Of a stretch of 64,000 bases of DNA, positions 35,931 to 44,359 are shown piece by piece. Source of the DNA: Bacillota bacterium (lineage in GTDB: Bacteria; Bacillota; Clostridia; DSM-8532). The DNA lies in the NCBI GenBank assembly GCA_023415825.1, contig JAEZJF010000022.1, positions 62,001-126,000 on the forward strand. The letters run 5' to 3'. The notes below the pieces were generated by a model, which saw only the letters and a list, made by a program, of their open reading frames with translations, was not told where the DNA came from and made no database searches. Position numbers and translations under genes: made by a program. Within the stretch, counting starts at the first letter, position 1; every line of letters starts with the position of its first letter.

Positions 35931-38900
35931 AATAGAGGGCTTGCAGAGCTTTCGCCAAATTCAGAAGATAGACTTCGAAGTTCTTAGCGAAACCGGTTTG
36001 TTCGGTATTTTCGGGCCAACCGGCAGCGGGAAGTCCACGGTTCTTGATGCCATTACCTTGGCCCTTTACGGGAAGGTCAAGCGGGCAGAAGGGGGCACCC
36101 AGGGTATCATCAATTCCCATGAAAAAACAGCCAGGGTTTCTTTCTCCTTCGAGCTTATAAAGGATGGAAGCCGAAGAAACTACAGGGTGGAGCGGGTTTA
36201 TCAGAGGAAGAAGGGCTCCCAAAATTCCAGTGAAGTGAAAATAGCCCGACTCATTGAAATGACCGATGCAGGAGAAATCCCTGTCTGTGACAAGGCTGTT
36301 GAGGTCAGCAATACCATTAAGGAACTACTGGGGCTAAGCCACGAGGACTTTACCCGTGCTGTTGTGCTGCCTCAAAACAGCTTTCAGGAGTTTCTCCTGC
36401 TTAATAACGCAGAGCGTCGCGGTATGCTGGAGCGGATTTTCTATTTAGAGGAATACGGTAAGCAGCTTACTGATAAGCTCGCCAGAAAGATGAATGTGCT
36501 AAAAAGCCGGATTGATCATTTGGGAGGGGAACTAAAGGGTTATGAGGATGCATCCGACGAGGCAATCAGCCAAGCCTTGAAAGCAAGGGATGAGGCGGCA
36601 GCAGAGCGTGACAATGCCCTTAAGGAGCATAGAAACCTGGAAAACCGGTTCAATGAAGCAAAAGAGGTATGGAGTCTGGTCCAGGAGCTTTCTCATGTGA
36701 TGGAGAATGAACAACTGCAGCTTTCCTCAAAAGGAAAAATAGATGAGAAAAGAGTAAGCCTGGACAAAGCCCGTAAAGCGGATGGCCTTAGAGAGGCGAT
36801 TCAAAAGAGCAAGGAGCTTAGTGAAAAGCTTGAGTATACGGAAAATGAGCTCAAGAATGTCCTGATGGACCTTCCCAATGCCAAAACCGGCTTGGATGAA
36901 ACGTCCAAAAGCTATGAAGCCCTGCAAGAGGAGATGAACCGTGAACAACCCCGGTTAGCGGGCCGAAGGGCCCGGCTGGAGGATGCTCTAGGCATTCAGG
37001 CCGAGGTCAAAGCATTGACCGAGGAGATAAGTTCCTTCAAAAAAGCTGCTGAGCTAATAAACGGTGAAATAGTAAGTAAAACAGAACTCATCAAGAAAGA
37101 AACCCAGGAGTATGACCTGCTTGAACAAGAGCTTATTAAGCTTAAAGCAGAAGCTGATACTATGAAAATTTCCCCGGAATACCGCATGCAAATCCAGGAG
37201 GGAGTAAAGCTTGAAAGGGAAGGCGAAGCACTGAATGGAAATGTGAAAGAGCTTGAAAAGAAGACAAGCTCTCTCAAAAGGACCATTATCGATCTGACCC
37301 AAAAGCAAAATGGCGTAAAAGAAGAAATCTCTGCTGTTACCAAAAAGCTAAATGATCTCAATGAAGAAAAGCAAACGCACGATGCCAATATACCCGCCGA
37401 CAAAGCGGTGATACAGAAAAAAACCGAAAAGCTTCATGGCTTTCAGGCAGTGTATGAGATCCTATGCTTCCGTAAAAAGGAACTGGATAACCTTGAACTC
37501 AAGATGACCAGGCATAAGGATGAGCTAGCGGAGCTTGCCCGAAAAGCTTCATATCTTGAAGAAATCAAGGGCAAGGCGTATAGGTTTTTTGAAGACCTCA
37601 AGCAGGAGCTGGATAATGTCATAAAAGAAATGGACAGAGATGCCGCCCACCGGCTGTCACTGGTTTTAATAGAGGGTGAACCCTGCCCGGTTTGCGGATC
37701 TTCTCATCATCCGAGGCCCGCAGCACTTGAAGAAGGCTCAGATTCTACGGTGTTGAATCAGCGCGTAGAACAAGCCAGAGAGAAGGTGGTTCATGCCGAG
37801 CAGGAATTTAAGGAGGCAGAAAAAGCGGTTCTTCTGATGGGCGAAAAAATCAAATCCATCACCGAGCAGAAAGCTCTGGCTCAGCAAGAACTCGATCAGA
37901 AGACCCTTGAATTCAATCTTGAGAAGTCAAAGCTCCCTGAATCCCTGAAAATTATGGAGTTGGAGCCTATGGGACAGGAGCTTCTGCGCATGGGTCAAAT
38001 CAGCACAGAAAAACTCAATGCTATAGAGGCTTGGGAGAAAGAACAGGAAAACTATAAGGAGAAGCTTCAAAAGCATAACGAGGAGCTTAATGAACACCGC
38101 CTTAAGGACCATGGACTGGCAACCGAGCTAAAGGTTAACCAAGAAAGTCTTGATGAGCATGAGAAATCCTTGCTTGTGGCTCAAAATGCCGCCCATGAGG
38201 TGCTGCAGAAATACGCTGAATTCTTAAAGATCTGCCATATACAAGAGGCGTCGGCAGAATTGAACAGAATTTTAGAGATGGATCGTCATCTTCACAATTT
38301 ACAGAGCAGTATGGAGAAAATCCAGAAGGCCGTAAGTCAGAAGCAATCCCTCCTTGAAAAAGCAAAAGAAGAGCTCCGTAGGCTTAATACCGAGCTCATA
38401 AAAAACGAAACCGAGTTGAAGAACCTTACGATTCAAAAGGATACCCGAGAAATCAGACTCAGAGAGTTAGCCGGAGCAGCGTCTATTGATGACGAGATTA
38501 AAAGCATTGAAATGAAGCTTGGCCGGTATACAGAGCTTGATAAGCAATATCGTGAGCATTTGCAGACTCTTGAAAAGCAAGTTAACGAGCTTGAAAACAA
38601 AAAGGCGCTCATAATGAATGAGAAATTGATTTATACCGAAAGCCGGACATCGGTGGAAAAGAGTCTGAATGTTGCTCTCAAAGATAAAGGTTTTGCGGAT
38701 ATAAACGATGTGGAAGCATCACAATTGCCCCAGGCTGAGCAAAAGATCCTCATGAGTGAAATAGAAGTCTATGATCAGAACGGGATTAATATCCAGGCTC
38801 AAATCGCCATGATAAAGAAGAAGCTTAATTCACGCAGCATAACCGAAGAAGAGTGGAACCAATTAAGCAGTGCTTATCAGGAAATAGCTGTTTACAAGGA

Positions 38901-39534
38901 AGAGTGTGTTTCCAGAAGCGAGGTTGCCAGAGCTCATTTTGAGAACACCAAGAGCAAGCATGAGAAATGGGTTGAGCTCAATAAAAGCCATCAGGAGCAT
39001 ACCCATAAGCAAGGCCTGTTTGAGCAGATCCAGAAAATCCTGAAGGCTGAGCTGCGCAAGGATAATAGCTTTATTGATTACATTGCTGAAGAGCGGATGC
39101 GTTATGTGGCCGCCAAGGCTTCCGAGACTTTAGGAATCATGACCAAATACAAGTATGCTCTGGAGCTGGATGCCGAGACCGGATTTAACAGTCGTGACAA
39201 TGCCAATGGCGGGATCTGCCGAAGAGTTACTTCCCTATCAGGTGGAGAGACTTTCCTGACCTCACTGTCATTAGCCCTGGCCCTGTCAGAGCAAATTCAA
39301 CTGAAAGGGCAAAGTCCCCTGGAATTCTTCTTCCTCGACGAGGGCTTCGGGACATTGGATAATAGCCTTTTGGATACGGTCATTGATTCCCTGGAGCGTC
39401 TCAGCAAAAAGGAAAGAGTCATTGGTCTTATCAGTCATGTGCCTGAGCTCAGAAGCAGAATAGGGCGGAGGCTCATCATCGATCCGCCGTCGACACAGGG
39501 TGATGGCAGCAGAGTTAGGATTGAGAAGGCATAA
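35911..39534 (+). CDS. sbcC: Exonuclease SbcCD subunit C (Rad50-like ATPase)
   Basis: ATG 35911 has GGAGGTGAT 7 bases upstream and gives the native N-terminus MRPKLLEIEGLQSFR. The 1207-residue protein has Walker A GPTGSGKST (~37) and a Q-loop region near VVLPQNSFQEFL. Two long coiled-coil arms (~190-555 and ~660-1010) are joined by a zinc hook EPCPVCGSSHHP (~595). Near the end are the ABC signature LSGGETF and Walker B FFLDEGFGTLD. It supplies ATP-driven opening for SbcD. Confidence 0.96.
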   Translation: MRPKLLEIEGLQSFRQIQKIDFEVLSETGLFGIFGPTGSGKSTVLDAITLALYGKVKRAEGGTQGIINSHEKTARVSFSFELIKDGSRRNYRVERVYQRKKGSQNSSEVKIARLIEMTDAGEIPVCDKAVEVSNTIKELLGLSHEDFTRAVVLPQNSFQEFLLLNNAERRGMLERIFYLEEYGKQLTDKLARKMNVLKSRIDHLGGELKGYEDASDEAISQALKARDEAAAERDNALKEHRNLENRFNEAKEVWSLVQELSHVMENEQLQLSSKGKIDEKRVSLDKARKADGLREAIQKSKELSEKLEYTENELKNVLMDLPNAKTGLDETSKSYEALQEEMNREQPRLAGRRARLEDALGIQAEVKALTEEISSFKKAAELINGEIVSKTELIKKETQEYDLLEQELIKLKAEADTMKISPEYRMQIQEGVKLEREGEALNGNVKELEKKTSSLKRTIIDLTQKQNGVKEEISAVTKKLNDLNEEKQTHDANIPADKAVIQKKTEKLHGFQAVYEILCFRKKELDNLELKMTRHKDELAELARKASYLEEIKGKAYRFFEDLKQELDNVIKEMDRDAAHRLSLVLIEGEPCPVCGSSHHPRPAALEEGSDSTVLNQRVEQAREKVVHAEQEFKEAEKAVLLMGEKIKSITEQKALAQQELDQKTLEFNLEKSKLPESLKIMELEPMGQELLRMGQISTEKLNAIEAWEKEQENYKEKLQKHNEELNEHRLKDHGLATELKVNQESLDEHEKSLLVAQNAAHEVLQKYAEFLKICHIQEASAELNRILEMDRHLHNLQSSMEKIQKAVSQKQSLLEKAKEELRRLNTELIKNETELKNLTIQKDTREIRLRELAGAASIDDEIKSIEMKLGRYTELDKQYREHLQTLEKQVNELENKKALIMNEKLIYTESRTSVEKSLNVALKDKGFADINDVEASQLPQAEQKILMSEIEVYDQNGINIQAQIAMIKKKLNSRSITEEEWNQLSSAYQEIAVYKEECVSRSEVARAHFENTKSKHEKWVELNKSHQEHTHKQGLFEQIQKILKAELRKDNSFIDYIAEERMRYVAAKASETLGIMTKYKYALELDAETGFNSRDNANGGICRRVTSLSGGETFLTSLSLALALSEQIQLKGQSPLEFFFLDEGFGTLDNSLLDTVIDSLERLSKKERVIGLISHVPELRSRIGRRLIIDPPSTQGDGSRVRIEKA

Positions 39535-39569
39535 AAGAGTGGAAACTTCAGCTATAGCTATTTTGTGGC

Positions 39570-39598
39570 TTGAGAAGCCATCGGGCAAATTCTATAAT
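39570..39598 (+). promoter_or_regulatory. Promoter of the first mini transcription unit
   Basis: TTGAGA (39570-39575), exactly 17 bp, then TATAAT (39593-39598), close to the vegetative consensus. Nothing longer than ten codons with a ribosome binding site follows before the terminator at 39713. Confidence 0.65.
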
Positions 39599-39670
39599 GT
39601 AATTGTACATGAATTTGTGTACGGTGCGGCATCCGGAGCCGACTTTCGTAAGAAAGGAGTGATCAATAAA

Positions 39671-39703
39671 GTGAAGATTACAATGGAGGTGGCCATCCTC
39701 TGA
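39671..39703 (+). CDS. 10-residue mini-ORF, copy 1 (VKITMEVAIL)
   Basis: AAAGGAGTGATC precedes GTG 39671 by a normal distance, and the frame ends with TGA after ten codons, reading (M)KITMEVAIL. The unit has its own strong promoter and is followed by a terminator 10 bases downstream. A second unit 207 bases further encodes the similar MKMIKNEVAFL. The shared Glu-Val-Ala-(Ile/Phe)-Leu end, with synonymous third-base and stop-codon changes, suggests selection on the peptide. It may be a signalling or membrane-active micropeptide, or a translated segment of a small RNA. No known family is recognised. Confidence 0.4.
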   Translation: MKITMEVAIL

Positions 39704-39712
39704 TGGCCCGAG

Positions 39713-39748
39713 AGGGCGGCAGCCGCGAAAGGGTTACCGCCCTTTTTG
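39713..39748 (+). terminator. Terminator of mini unit 1
   Basis: AGGGCGG (39713-39719) pairs with CCGCCCT (39737-39743), the loop being GC-rich and able to fold further. TTTTT follows. It lies directly after the ten-codon frame. Confidence 0.75.
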
Positions 39749-39813
39749 TCTGTATTATCATCAATATCTTTGAACCGAAGGGCGAGAATAAATGGATATA
39801 TTTATTCTTTATC

Positions 39814-39843
39814 TTGACTTATCAGGAAAACTCATCATAGAAT
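39814..39843 (+). promoter_or_regulatory. Promoter of the second mini transcription unit
   Basis: TTGACT (39814-39819), 18 bp, then TAGAAT (39838-39843). Transcription would start near 39850, ~28 nt before the second mini-ORF. Confidence 0.55.
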
Positions 39844-39877
39844 AAATATGTATTTCAATAAGGAAGGAGTGTTCTAA

Positions 39878-39913
39878 ATGAAAATGATCAAAAATGAGGT
39901 GGCTTTTCTCTAA
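39878..39913 (+). CDS. 11-residue mini-ORF, copy 2 (MKMIKNEVAFL)
   Basis: AAGGAAGGAGTG precedes ATG 39878, and the frame ends with TAA after eleven codons. Upstream bases (TAAGGAAGGAGTG versus TAAGAAAGGAGTG) and the C-terminal half match the copy at 39671. Downstream are a weak hairpin at 39939-39966 and then a strong one at 40091-40118 before the CD3324-type gene. This peptide may therefore also act as a leader for that gene. Confidence 0.4.
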   Translation: MKMIKNEVAFL

Positions 39914-39938
39914 ACTGAATATGGGCAAAGGTTGAAAA

Positions 39939-39966
39939 AGTAGCACCTGTTTGGGTGACTGTTTTT
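39939..39966 (+). terminator. Weak terminator-like hairpin after mini-ORF 2
   Basis: AGT-AG-CACC pairs with GGTGACT around a short loop with a two-base bulge, followed by GTTTTTG. The stem is short, so termination would be partial. Confidence 0.4.
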
Positions 39967-40090
39967 GAGTGCCTTTTGCGACGCATTCTATATAACCCAG
40001 CAGCCAAGGAGCAATCAAAACATAAATTCCGATTCTTTCGGAAGTTAATTTTTGATCATCCCTAATCATTGTTAATATTTAGGACAGTTG

Positions 40091-40118
40091 GTACGGTAAA
40101 GGTTATCGTGCTTTTTTT
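40091..40118 (+). terminator. Strong terminator or attenuator just before the CD3324-family gene
   Basis: GTACGGTAA and TTATCGTGC form a 9-bp stem (two G-U pairs) with a 3-base loop, followed by seven T residues. It lies only 28 bp before the TTG start of the next gene, with no room for a promoter between. That gene must therefore be expressed by read-through, unless initiation occurs just upstream (a TAATAT near 40070 is possible). Confidence 0.75.
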
Positions 40119-40145
40119 ATGCCTATTTTAAGGAGTGTGGCCCTA

Positions 40146-40439
40146 TTGAATTACAAAAATGCAAAGAAGATTCTGCCGGAAAGGCTTTTGCGAGAATTGC
40201 AGCAATATGTTCAAGGAGAAATTATCTATGTACCCGGAGACGGCTCCATGAGAGCCGGATGGGGGGAAGCCAACGGAACAAAAGAAAAGTATCTGATGAG
40301 GAATAAAGAAATAATAAAGCTGTATCAGGAGGGTGCAAGCCTCCTCGAAATAGCTGAAAACTACTATTTATCTGAATACAGTATTAGAAAAATAATTAGT
40401 GAAAACAAAAATAAGGTGCTGCAACTAGAGAATGCGTAA
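40146..40439 (+). CDS. CD3324-family Mor-like HTH protein
   Basis: TTG 40146 is chosen as start because AAGGAGTG lies 8-10 bases upstream and the product then begins with the family opening NYKNAKKILPERLLRELQQYVQGE. The 97-residue protein has a C-terminal helix-turn-helix (~58-85: IIKLYQEGASLLEIAENYYLSEYSIRKII) like the Mor transcription activator fold. These small putative regulators are common in Clostridia; their targets are unknown. A perfect 14-bp terminator follows. Confidence 0.85.
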   Translation: MNYKNAKKILPERLLRELQQYVQGEIIYVPGDGSMRAGWGEANGTKEKYLMRNKEIIKLYQEGASLLEIAENYYLSEYSIRKIISENKNKVLQLENA

Positions 40440-40470
40440 AGAAAAAATAGTAATGGTATTTATTGATATT

Positions 40471-40508
40471 AAAGAAAGCCAGGTGACTAAACTAACCTGG
40501 CTTTCTTT
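40471..40508 (+). terminator. Terminator after the CD3324-family gene
   Basis: A 14-bp perfect stem (arms 40471-40484 and 40495-40508, AAAGAAAGCCAGGT and complement) with a 10-base loop. The 3' arm ends in TTTCTTT. Confidence 0.85.
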
Positions 40509-40521
40509 GTGCCACGAGTCG

Positions 40522-40610
40522 CTCTATTTATGGGTCGGGGCATGTGGTGCGCATAGCGCACCTCTATTTACGGGTCGAGGCTTGTGGTGCGCATAGCGCA
40601 CCTCTATTGA
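40522..40610 (+). repeat. Two tandem 40-bp repeats plus a partial third, each with a hairpin
   Basis: Copies start at 40522 and 40562 with CTCTATTTA, then a variable TGGGTCG/CGGGTCG block, and end in a dyad GTGCGC-ATA-GCGCAC. A third partial start (CTCTATTGAC) follows at 40602. It lies in the gap before trkA. It resembles an intergenic palindromic repeat family rather than a gene. Confidence 0.75.
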
Positions 40611-40677
40611 CAAGGTGATAGATAATGACTATGCTGAGATTGATATGGCCCATTATGTAAAATAGAAGGAATGTACA

Positions 40678-42045
40678 ATGAAAATAATCATCATCGGCGA
40701 CGGCAAGGTGGGGTATAGCTTAGCTGAGACGTTATCCAAAGAAGATAATGATGTCACCATCATTGATAAGAACCCTGAGGCTTTGAAAAAGGCCAGTGAA
40801 TATCTGGATGTCATGTGCATTAAAGGTAATGGTGTCAGCACGAATATTTTACTTGAGGCAGGCGTAAAAGAGGCAGATGTTTTAATTGCGGCCACCACCA
40901 GTGATGAAATGAATATGGTTTGCTGCCTGACCGGTAAAAAGCTGGGTGCCAGGCATACCATTGCAAGAATAAGAGACCCCGAATATGCCAATGAGCTTTC
41001 CATACTAAGAACCGAGCTGGAGCTTGATCTGGTAATCAATCCGGAGCAGGCGGCAGCACGTGAAATATCAAGATTGCTGAGATTCCCTTCAGCCGCTGAT
41101 GTAGAACCCTTTGCCAAGGGCAGAGTTGAATTGGTTGAGATTAAGGCAACTCAAGACATGCCCATTGTTGGCATGCAGCTCAAGAATATTTCTCATAGGG
41201 TATCATCGGATATCTTAATTGGGGCTGTATTAAGGGGTGAGCAGGTCATTATTCCAAACGGCTCCTTTGAAATAAAGGAGCATGATGATCTCTATATTGT
41301 CGGCAAACCTACCAATGTTTTTAATTTCTGCAAGCAGAATGGAAAATGTACTCAAAAGATAAAAAATGTCATGGTAGTAGGCGGGGGAAGAATGGCGTAC
41401 TATCTTGCACAAAACCTGAAGCAGTTTGATATAAAGGTTAAGATCATTGAAAACAATAAGGAAAGGTGCATTGAGCTATCAGAAATTCTTCCGGATTCGC
41501 TGATCATTTATGGGGATGGTACCGATGATAGCTTGCTCAATTCAGAAAATCTTGGTGATATGGATGCGTTCATCGCCTTAACTGGCCGGGATGAAGAGAA
41601 CCTCATATGCGCCTTGCTTGCAAAACAGTACGGTGTTAAGAAGGTCATTTCTAAAATCACAAGAATTAATTACCCTGTCATCATAAAAAATATGGGTATT
41701 GATAATGTGCTTAACCCAAAGCTCATCACCACAAATTATATTTTGAGGTTTGTTCGCGGGCTTAAGAATGCCCTGAATAACCCGGTTGAAACAGTTTATA
41801 AAATCATTGACGGACAGGCAGAGGTTCTTGAGTTTGCAGCAAGAAATTCAGCAAAATTTATAAATGTCCCCTTAAAAAAGCTCCGGCTGGCTGAAGGCGT
41901 CATTATTGCCTCCATTGCAAGGAAAAATGAGATTATCATCCCCCATGGGAATGATATGATCAAGATGGGAGACAGCGTTATTATCATTTCAAAGGGGAAA
42001 CAGTTTTCTGACTTAAATGAAATTGTTGAATCGGTGGTAGAGTAA
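40678..42045 (+). CDS. trkA: Trk potassium uptake regulator TrkA
   Basis: The 455-residue cytosolic protein has two tandem RCK (NAD-binding plus TrkA_C) units. The first begins IIIGDGKVGYSLAETL (~4) and the second VMVVGGGRMAYYLAQNL (~230); each is followed by a C-terminal domain (~140-220 and ~370-450). It gates the TrkH channel in response to nucleotide binding. trkH starts one base after its stop, so the pair is tightly coupled. Confidence 0.95.
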   Translation: MKIIIIGDGKVGYSLAETLSKEDNDVTIIDKNPEALKKASEYLDVMCIKGNGVSTNILLEAGVKEADVLIAATTSDEMNMVCCLTGKKLGARHTIARIRDPEYANELSILRTELELDLVINPEQAAAREISRLLRFPSAADVEPFAKGRVELVEIKATQDMPIVGMQLKNISHRVSSDILIGAVLRGEQVIIPNGSFEIKEHDDLYIVGKPTNVFNFCKQNGKCTQKIKNVMVVGGGRMAYYLAQNLKQFDIKVKIIENNKERCIELSEILPDSLIIYGDGTDDSLLNSENLGDMDAFIALTGRDEENLICALLAKQYGVKKVISKITRINYPVIIKNMGIDNVLNPKLITTNYILRFVRGLKNALNNPVETVYKIIDGQAEVLEFAARNSAKFINVPLKKLRLAEGVIIASIARKNEIIIPHGNDMIKMGDSVIIISKGKQFSDLNEIVESVVE

Positions 42046-42046
42046 G

Positions 42047-43498
42047 ATGAACTTCAGGATGATATTCAGAAGTCTTGGATTGGTCATGATAGTCGAGGCA
42101 GCATGCATGCTGCCTTCCTTGTTGGTATCATTGATCTATAAGCAGCAGGATTTTTTATCCTTTATCATAACCATATTGGCCATGGTTATATTCGGGCTTG
42201 TCCTATACAGCATTAAAGCCCGCAATTCCAATATCTATGCTCGGGACGGCTTCGCCATTGTTTCTGTGGGATGGGTTCTTGTTTCCTTTTTCGGGGCCCT
42301 GCCTTTTTTTATAAGTGGTGCAATTCCGTCATTTATCGATGCCTTTTTTGAGTCGGCATCAGGCTTTACCACCACCGGATCTACCATACTAAAGGAAATT
42401 GAAAGCCTGCCGAGAGGGATTTTGTTTTGGAGAAGCTTTACCCATTGGATGGGTGGAATGGGGGTTCTGGTTCTGACTTTGGCTGTTTTGCCCAAGGCTG
42501 GAGCCACAACCTTTCAGATTATGAAGGCTGAAAGTCCGGGACCCAATCCTGGTAAGCTTGTTCCTAAAATAGGACAGACGGCAAAAATTCTTTATGGCAT
42601 TTACATAGTTCTTACGCTTGTTCAGATTGGATTGCTTCTTATTGCAGGTATGCCTGTTTACGATTCCTTGATCCATGCTTTCGGAACAGCCGGAACCGGT
42701 GGCTTTTCCAACATGAACAAGAGCGTCGGAGCTTATGGGAATGTCTTTATTGAAGTCATCATTACAGTGTTTATGTTTCTGTTTGGTATTAATTTTACGC
42801 TATATTATCAGGGCCTTAAGGGTAATATCAAGTCCATATTCAAGGACGAGGAATTCCGTTTCTATTTGGGAACCGTTGTTGCAGCTATTTTGCTCATTAC
42901 CTGGAATCTATACGGAACGGTGTTTGATTCTCTTTGGGAAGGGCTTCGACATGCTTCCTTTCAGGTGAGCTCCATTATTACTACAACCGGTTATGCCACA
43001 ACGGATTTCAACCTTTGGCCGGTATTCAGCAAGTCTATCCTTGTGCTGCTCATGTTTATCGGTGCCAGTGCCGGGTCAACAGGCGGCGGTATTAAGTGTA
43101 TAAGGATAGTGCTTCTATTCAAAGCTATTAAACGGGAGATCATAAAGGTTATTCATCCACGATCGGTCTATTCGGTGAAGCTCGGCGGACGAATCGTTGA
43201 AGAGGAGACGTTGACGGGTGTAATGACTTACTTTTTTGCTTATATCGCTATAATGGTAGGCTCTCTTTTCATTGTAGCCCTGGATGGTATGGATTTGGTG
43301 ACTACATTTACCGCTGTTGCCACGACTATTGGAAATGTGGGTCCCGGTCTGGAGGTTGTGGGACCCATAGGAAGCTTCGCGGATTTTTCCTTCTTAAGCA
43401 AACTGGTCTTTTCAATCATAATGCTTTTTGGAAGGCTGGAAATATTCCCGATGCTCATTCTCTTTACGCCATCCTTCTGGAAGCGGGTTAATATATGA
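42047..43498 (+). CDS. trkH: Trk potassium uptake channel TrkH
   Basis: The 483-residue membrane protein has the four pore-loop segments of the SKT superfamily, recognisable as SGFTTTGST (~105), FGTAGTGGFSNMN (~212), ITTTGYATTDF (~312) and a fourth Gly-containing filter near ATTIGNVGPGLE (~430). About ten hydrophobic segments fit TrkH. It takes up potassium under TrkA control. The gene begins one base after trkA. Confidence 0.95.
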   Translation: MNFRMIFRSLGLVMIVEAACMLPSLLVSLIYKQQDFLSFIITILAMVIFGLVLYSIKARNSNIYARDGFAIVSVGWVLVSFFGALPFFISGAIPSFIDAFFESASGFTTTGSTILKEIESLPRGILFWRSFTHWMGGMGVLVLTLAVLPKAGATTFQIMKAESPGPNPGKLVPKIGQTAKILYGIYIVLTLVQIGLLLIAGMPVYDSLIHAFGTAGTGGFSNMNKSVGAYGNVFIEVIITVFMFLFGINFTLYYQGLKGNIKSIFKDEEFRFYLGTVVAAILLITWNLYGTVFDSLWEGLRHASFQVSSIITTTGYATTDFNLWPVFSKSILVLLMFIGASAGSTGGGIKCIRIVLLFKAIKREIIKVIHPRSVYSVKLGGRIVEEETLTGVMTYFFAYIAIMVGSLFIVALDGMDLVTTFTAVATTIGNVGPGLEVVGPIGSFADFSFLSKLVFSIIMLFGRLEIFPMLILFTPSFWKRVNI

Positions 43499-43631
43499 CC
43501 GCCTTATCACTCCCAGTGTGCACCAAATAGACGGAGAAAAGATTTCGCCGGCTGAGGATGCTTACGAATAATTTATGATTAATCTCTAAACCAAATGGAT
43601 AAGAATATAATAGATACAAAGGAGGCTTAGA

Positions 43632-44234
43632 ATGATGAATATGGATTTTTATAATGCGGTTAAAAATAGACGAACTATTTATGGCATAAGCAAGGAGCAT
43701 GTCATATCGGATCAGAATATTGTTGAGGTCGTAGAAAATGCTGTCAAGCATTCACCCTCAGCTTTCAACTCCCAGAGCGGAAGAACTGTTATTCTTCTGG
43801 GCGAGCACCATGAGAAGCTATGGGATATTGTAAAAGAGACATTGCGAAAGATTGTACCTGAGGGAAGCTTTCCTCAGACCGAGAGTAAAATTAACAGCTT
43901 TGCGGCTGGATATGGGACGGTGCTTTTCTTCGAAGATCAGAGCATTATCGAAGAACTGCAGGCTAATTTTTCACTGTACAAGGATAATTTCCCCATCTGG
44001 TCCCAGAATTCAACCGGAATGCTCCAATATGTTGTTTGGACATCTTTGGAGATGGAGGGGTTTGGTGCTTCTTTACAGCACTATAACCCGCTGATTGATG
44101 ATGAGGTCAAGAAACAGTGGAACCTTCCGAGGAATTGGAGGCTTACCGCCCAAATGCCCTTTGGCAAACCGACAGCACCTCCGGATGAGAAAGAATACAT
44201 GCCTTTGGAGGAACGTGTTAAGATCTTTAAGTGA
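43632..44234 (+). CDS. Nitroreductase-family protein
   Basis: The 200-residue protein opens with MDFYNAVKNRRTIYGIS, the usual FMN-binding 'RRTIY' block of the small nitroreductases similar to oxygen-insensitive NADPH nitroreductase YdgI/Frm2. It retains SPSAFNSQSGR (~39-49) and a late GFGASLQHYN (~140). It probably reduces nitro compounds, quinones or fatty-acid-linked substrates using FMN. A GGAGG site lies before ATG 43632. A strong terminator follows the stop. Confidence 0.88.
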   Translation: MMNMDFYNAVKNRRTIYGISKEHVISDQNIVEVVENAVKHSPSAFNSQSGRTVILLGEHHEKLWDIVKETLRKIVPEGSFPQTESKINSFAAGYGTVLFFEDQSIIEELQANFSLYKDNFPIWSQNSTGMLQYVVWTSLEMEGFGASLQHYNPLIDDEVKKQWNLPRNWRLTAQMPFGKPTAPPDEKEYMPLEERVKIFK

Positions 44235-44250
44235 GATAAAAGCAAACAGA

Positions 44251-44292
44251 GGGACGGTTCTGATGAAACTTTAGAACCGTCCCATTTTTTTT
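44251..44292 (+). terminator. Terminator after the nitroreductase gene
   Basis: An 11-bp perfect stem GGGACGGTTCT (44251-44261) with its complement (44273-44283), followed by eight T residues. Confidence 0.9.
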
Positions 44293-44308
44293 GAAAGCAC
44301 CTTTTTAG

Positions 44309-44359
44309 TACAACGTTCTGCATATTCAGGGCACATCCTTTGGTATGCAGAACGTTGTA
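44309..44359. repeat. Perfect 16-bp inverted repeat between convergent genes
   Basis: Arms TACAACGTTCTGCATA (44309-44324) and its exact complement (44344-44359) flank a 19-base loop. They end one base before the stop codon of the minus-strand acyltransferase gene. Neither side has a T-tract, so this is not a standard terminator. It may be a mobile-element footprint, an mRNA-end hairpin or a binding site. Confidence 0.7.

Noticed and set aside
39671..39913. Fst/Ldr or holin-like type I toxin
   Set aside because: The peptides are only 10-11 residues with no membrane-spanning helix, and no antisense RNA gene could be recognised.
39809..40069. 86-codon minus-strand frame over the mini units
   Set aside because: No ribosome binding site or family resemblance; plus-strand promoters and hairpins explain the region better.
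40522..40610. CRISPR array
   Set aside because: The ~40-bp units are directly adjacent without unique spacers and no cas gene is near.
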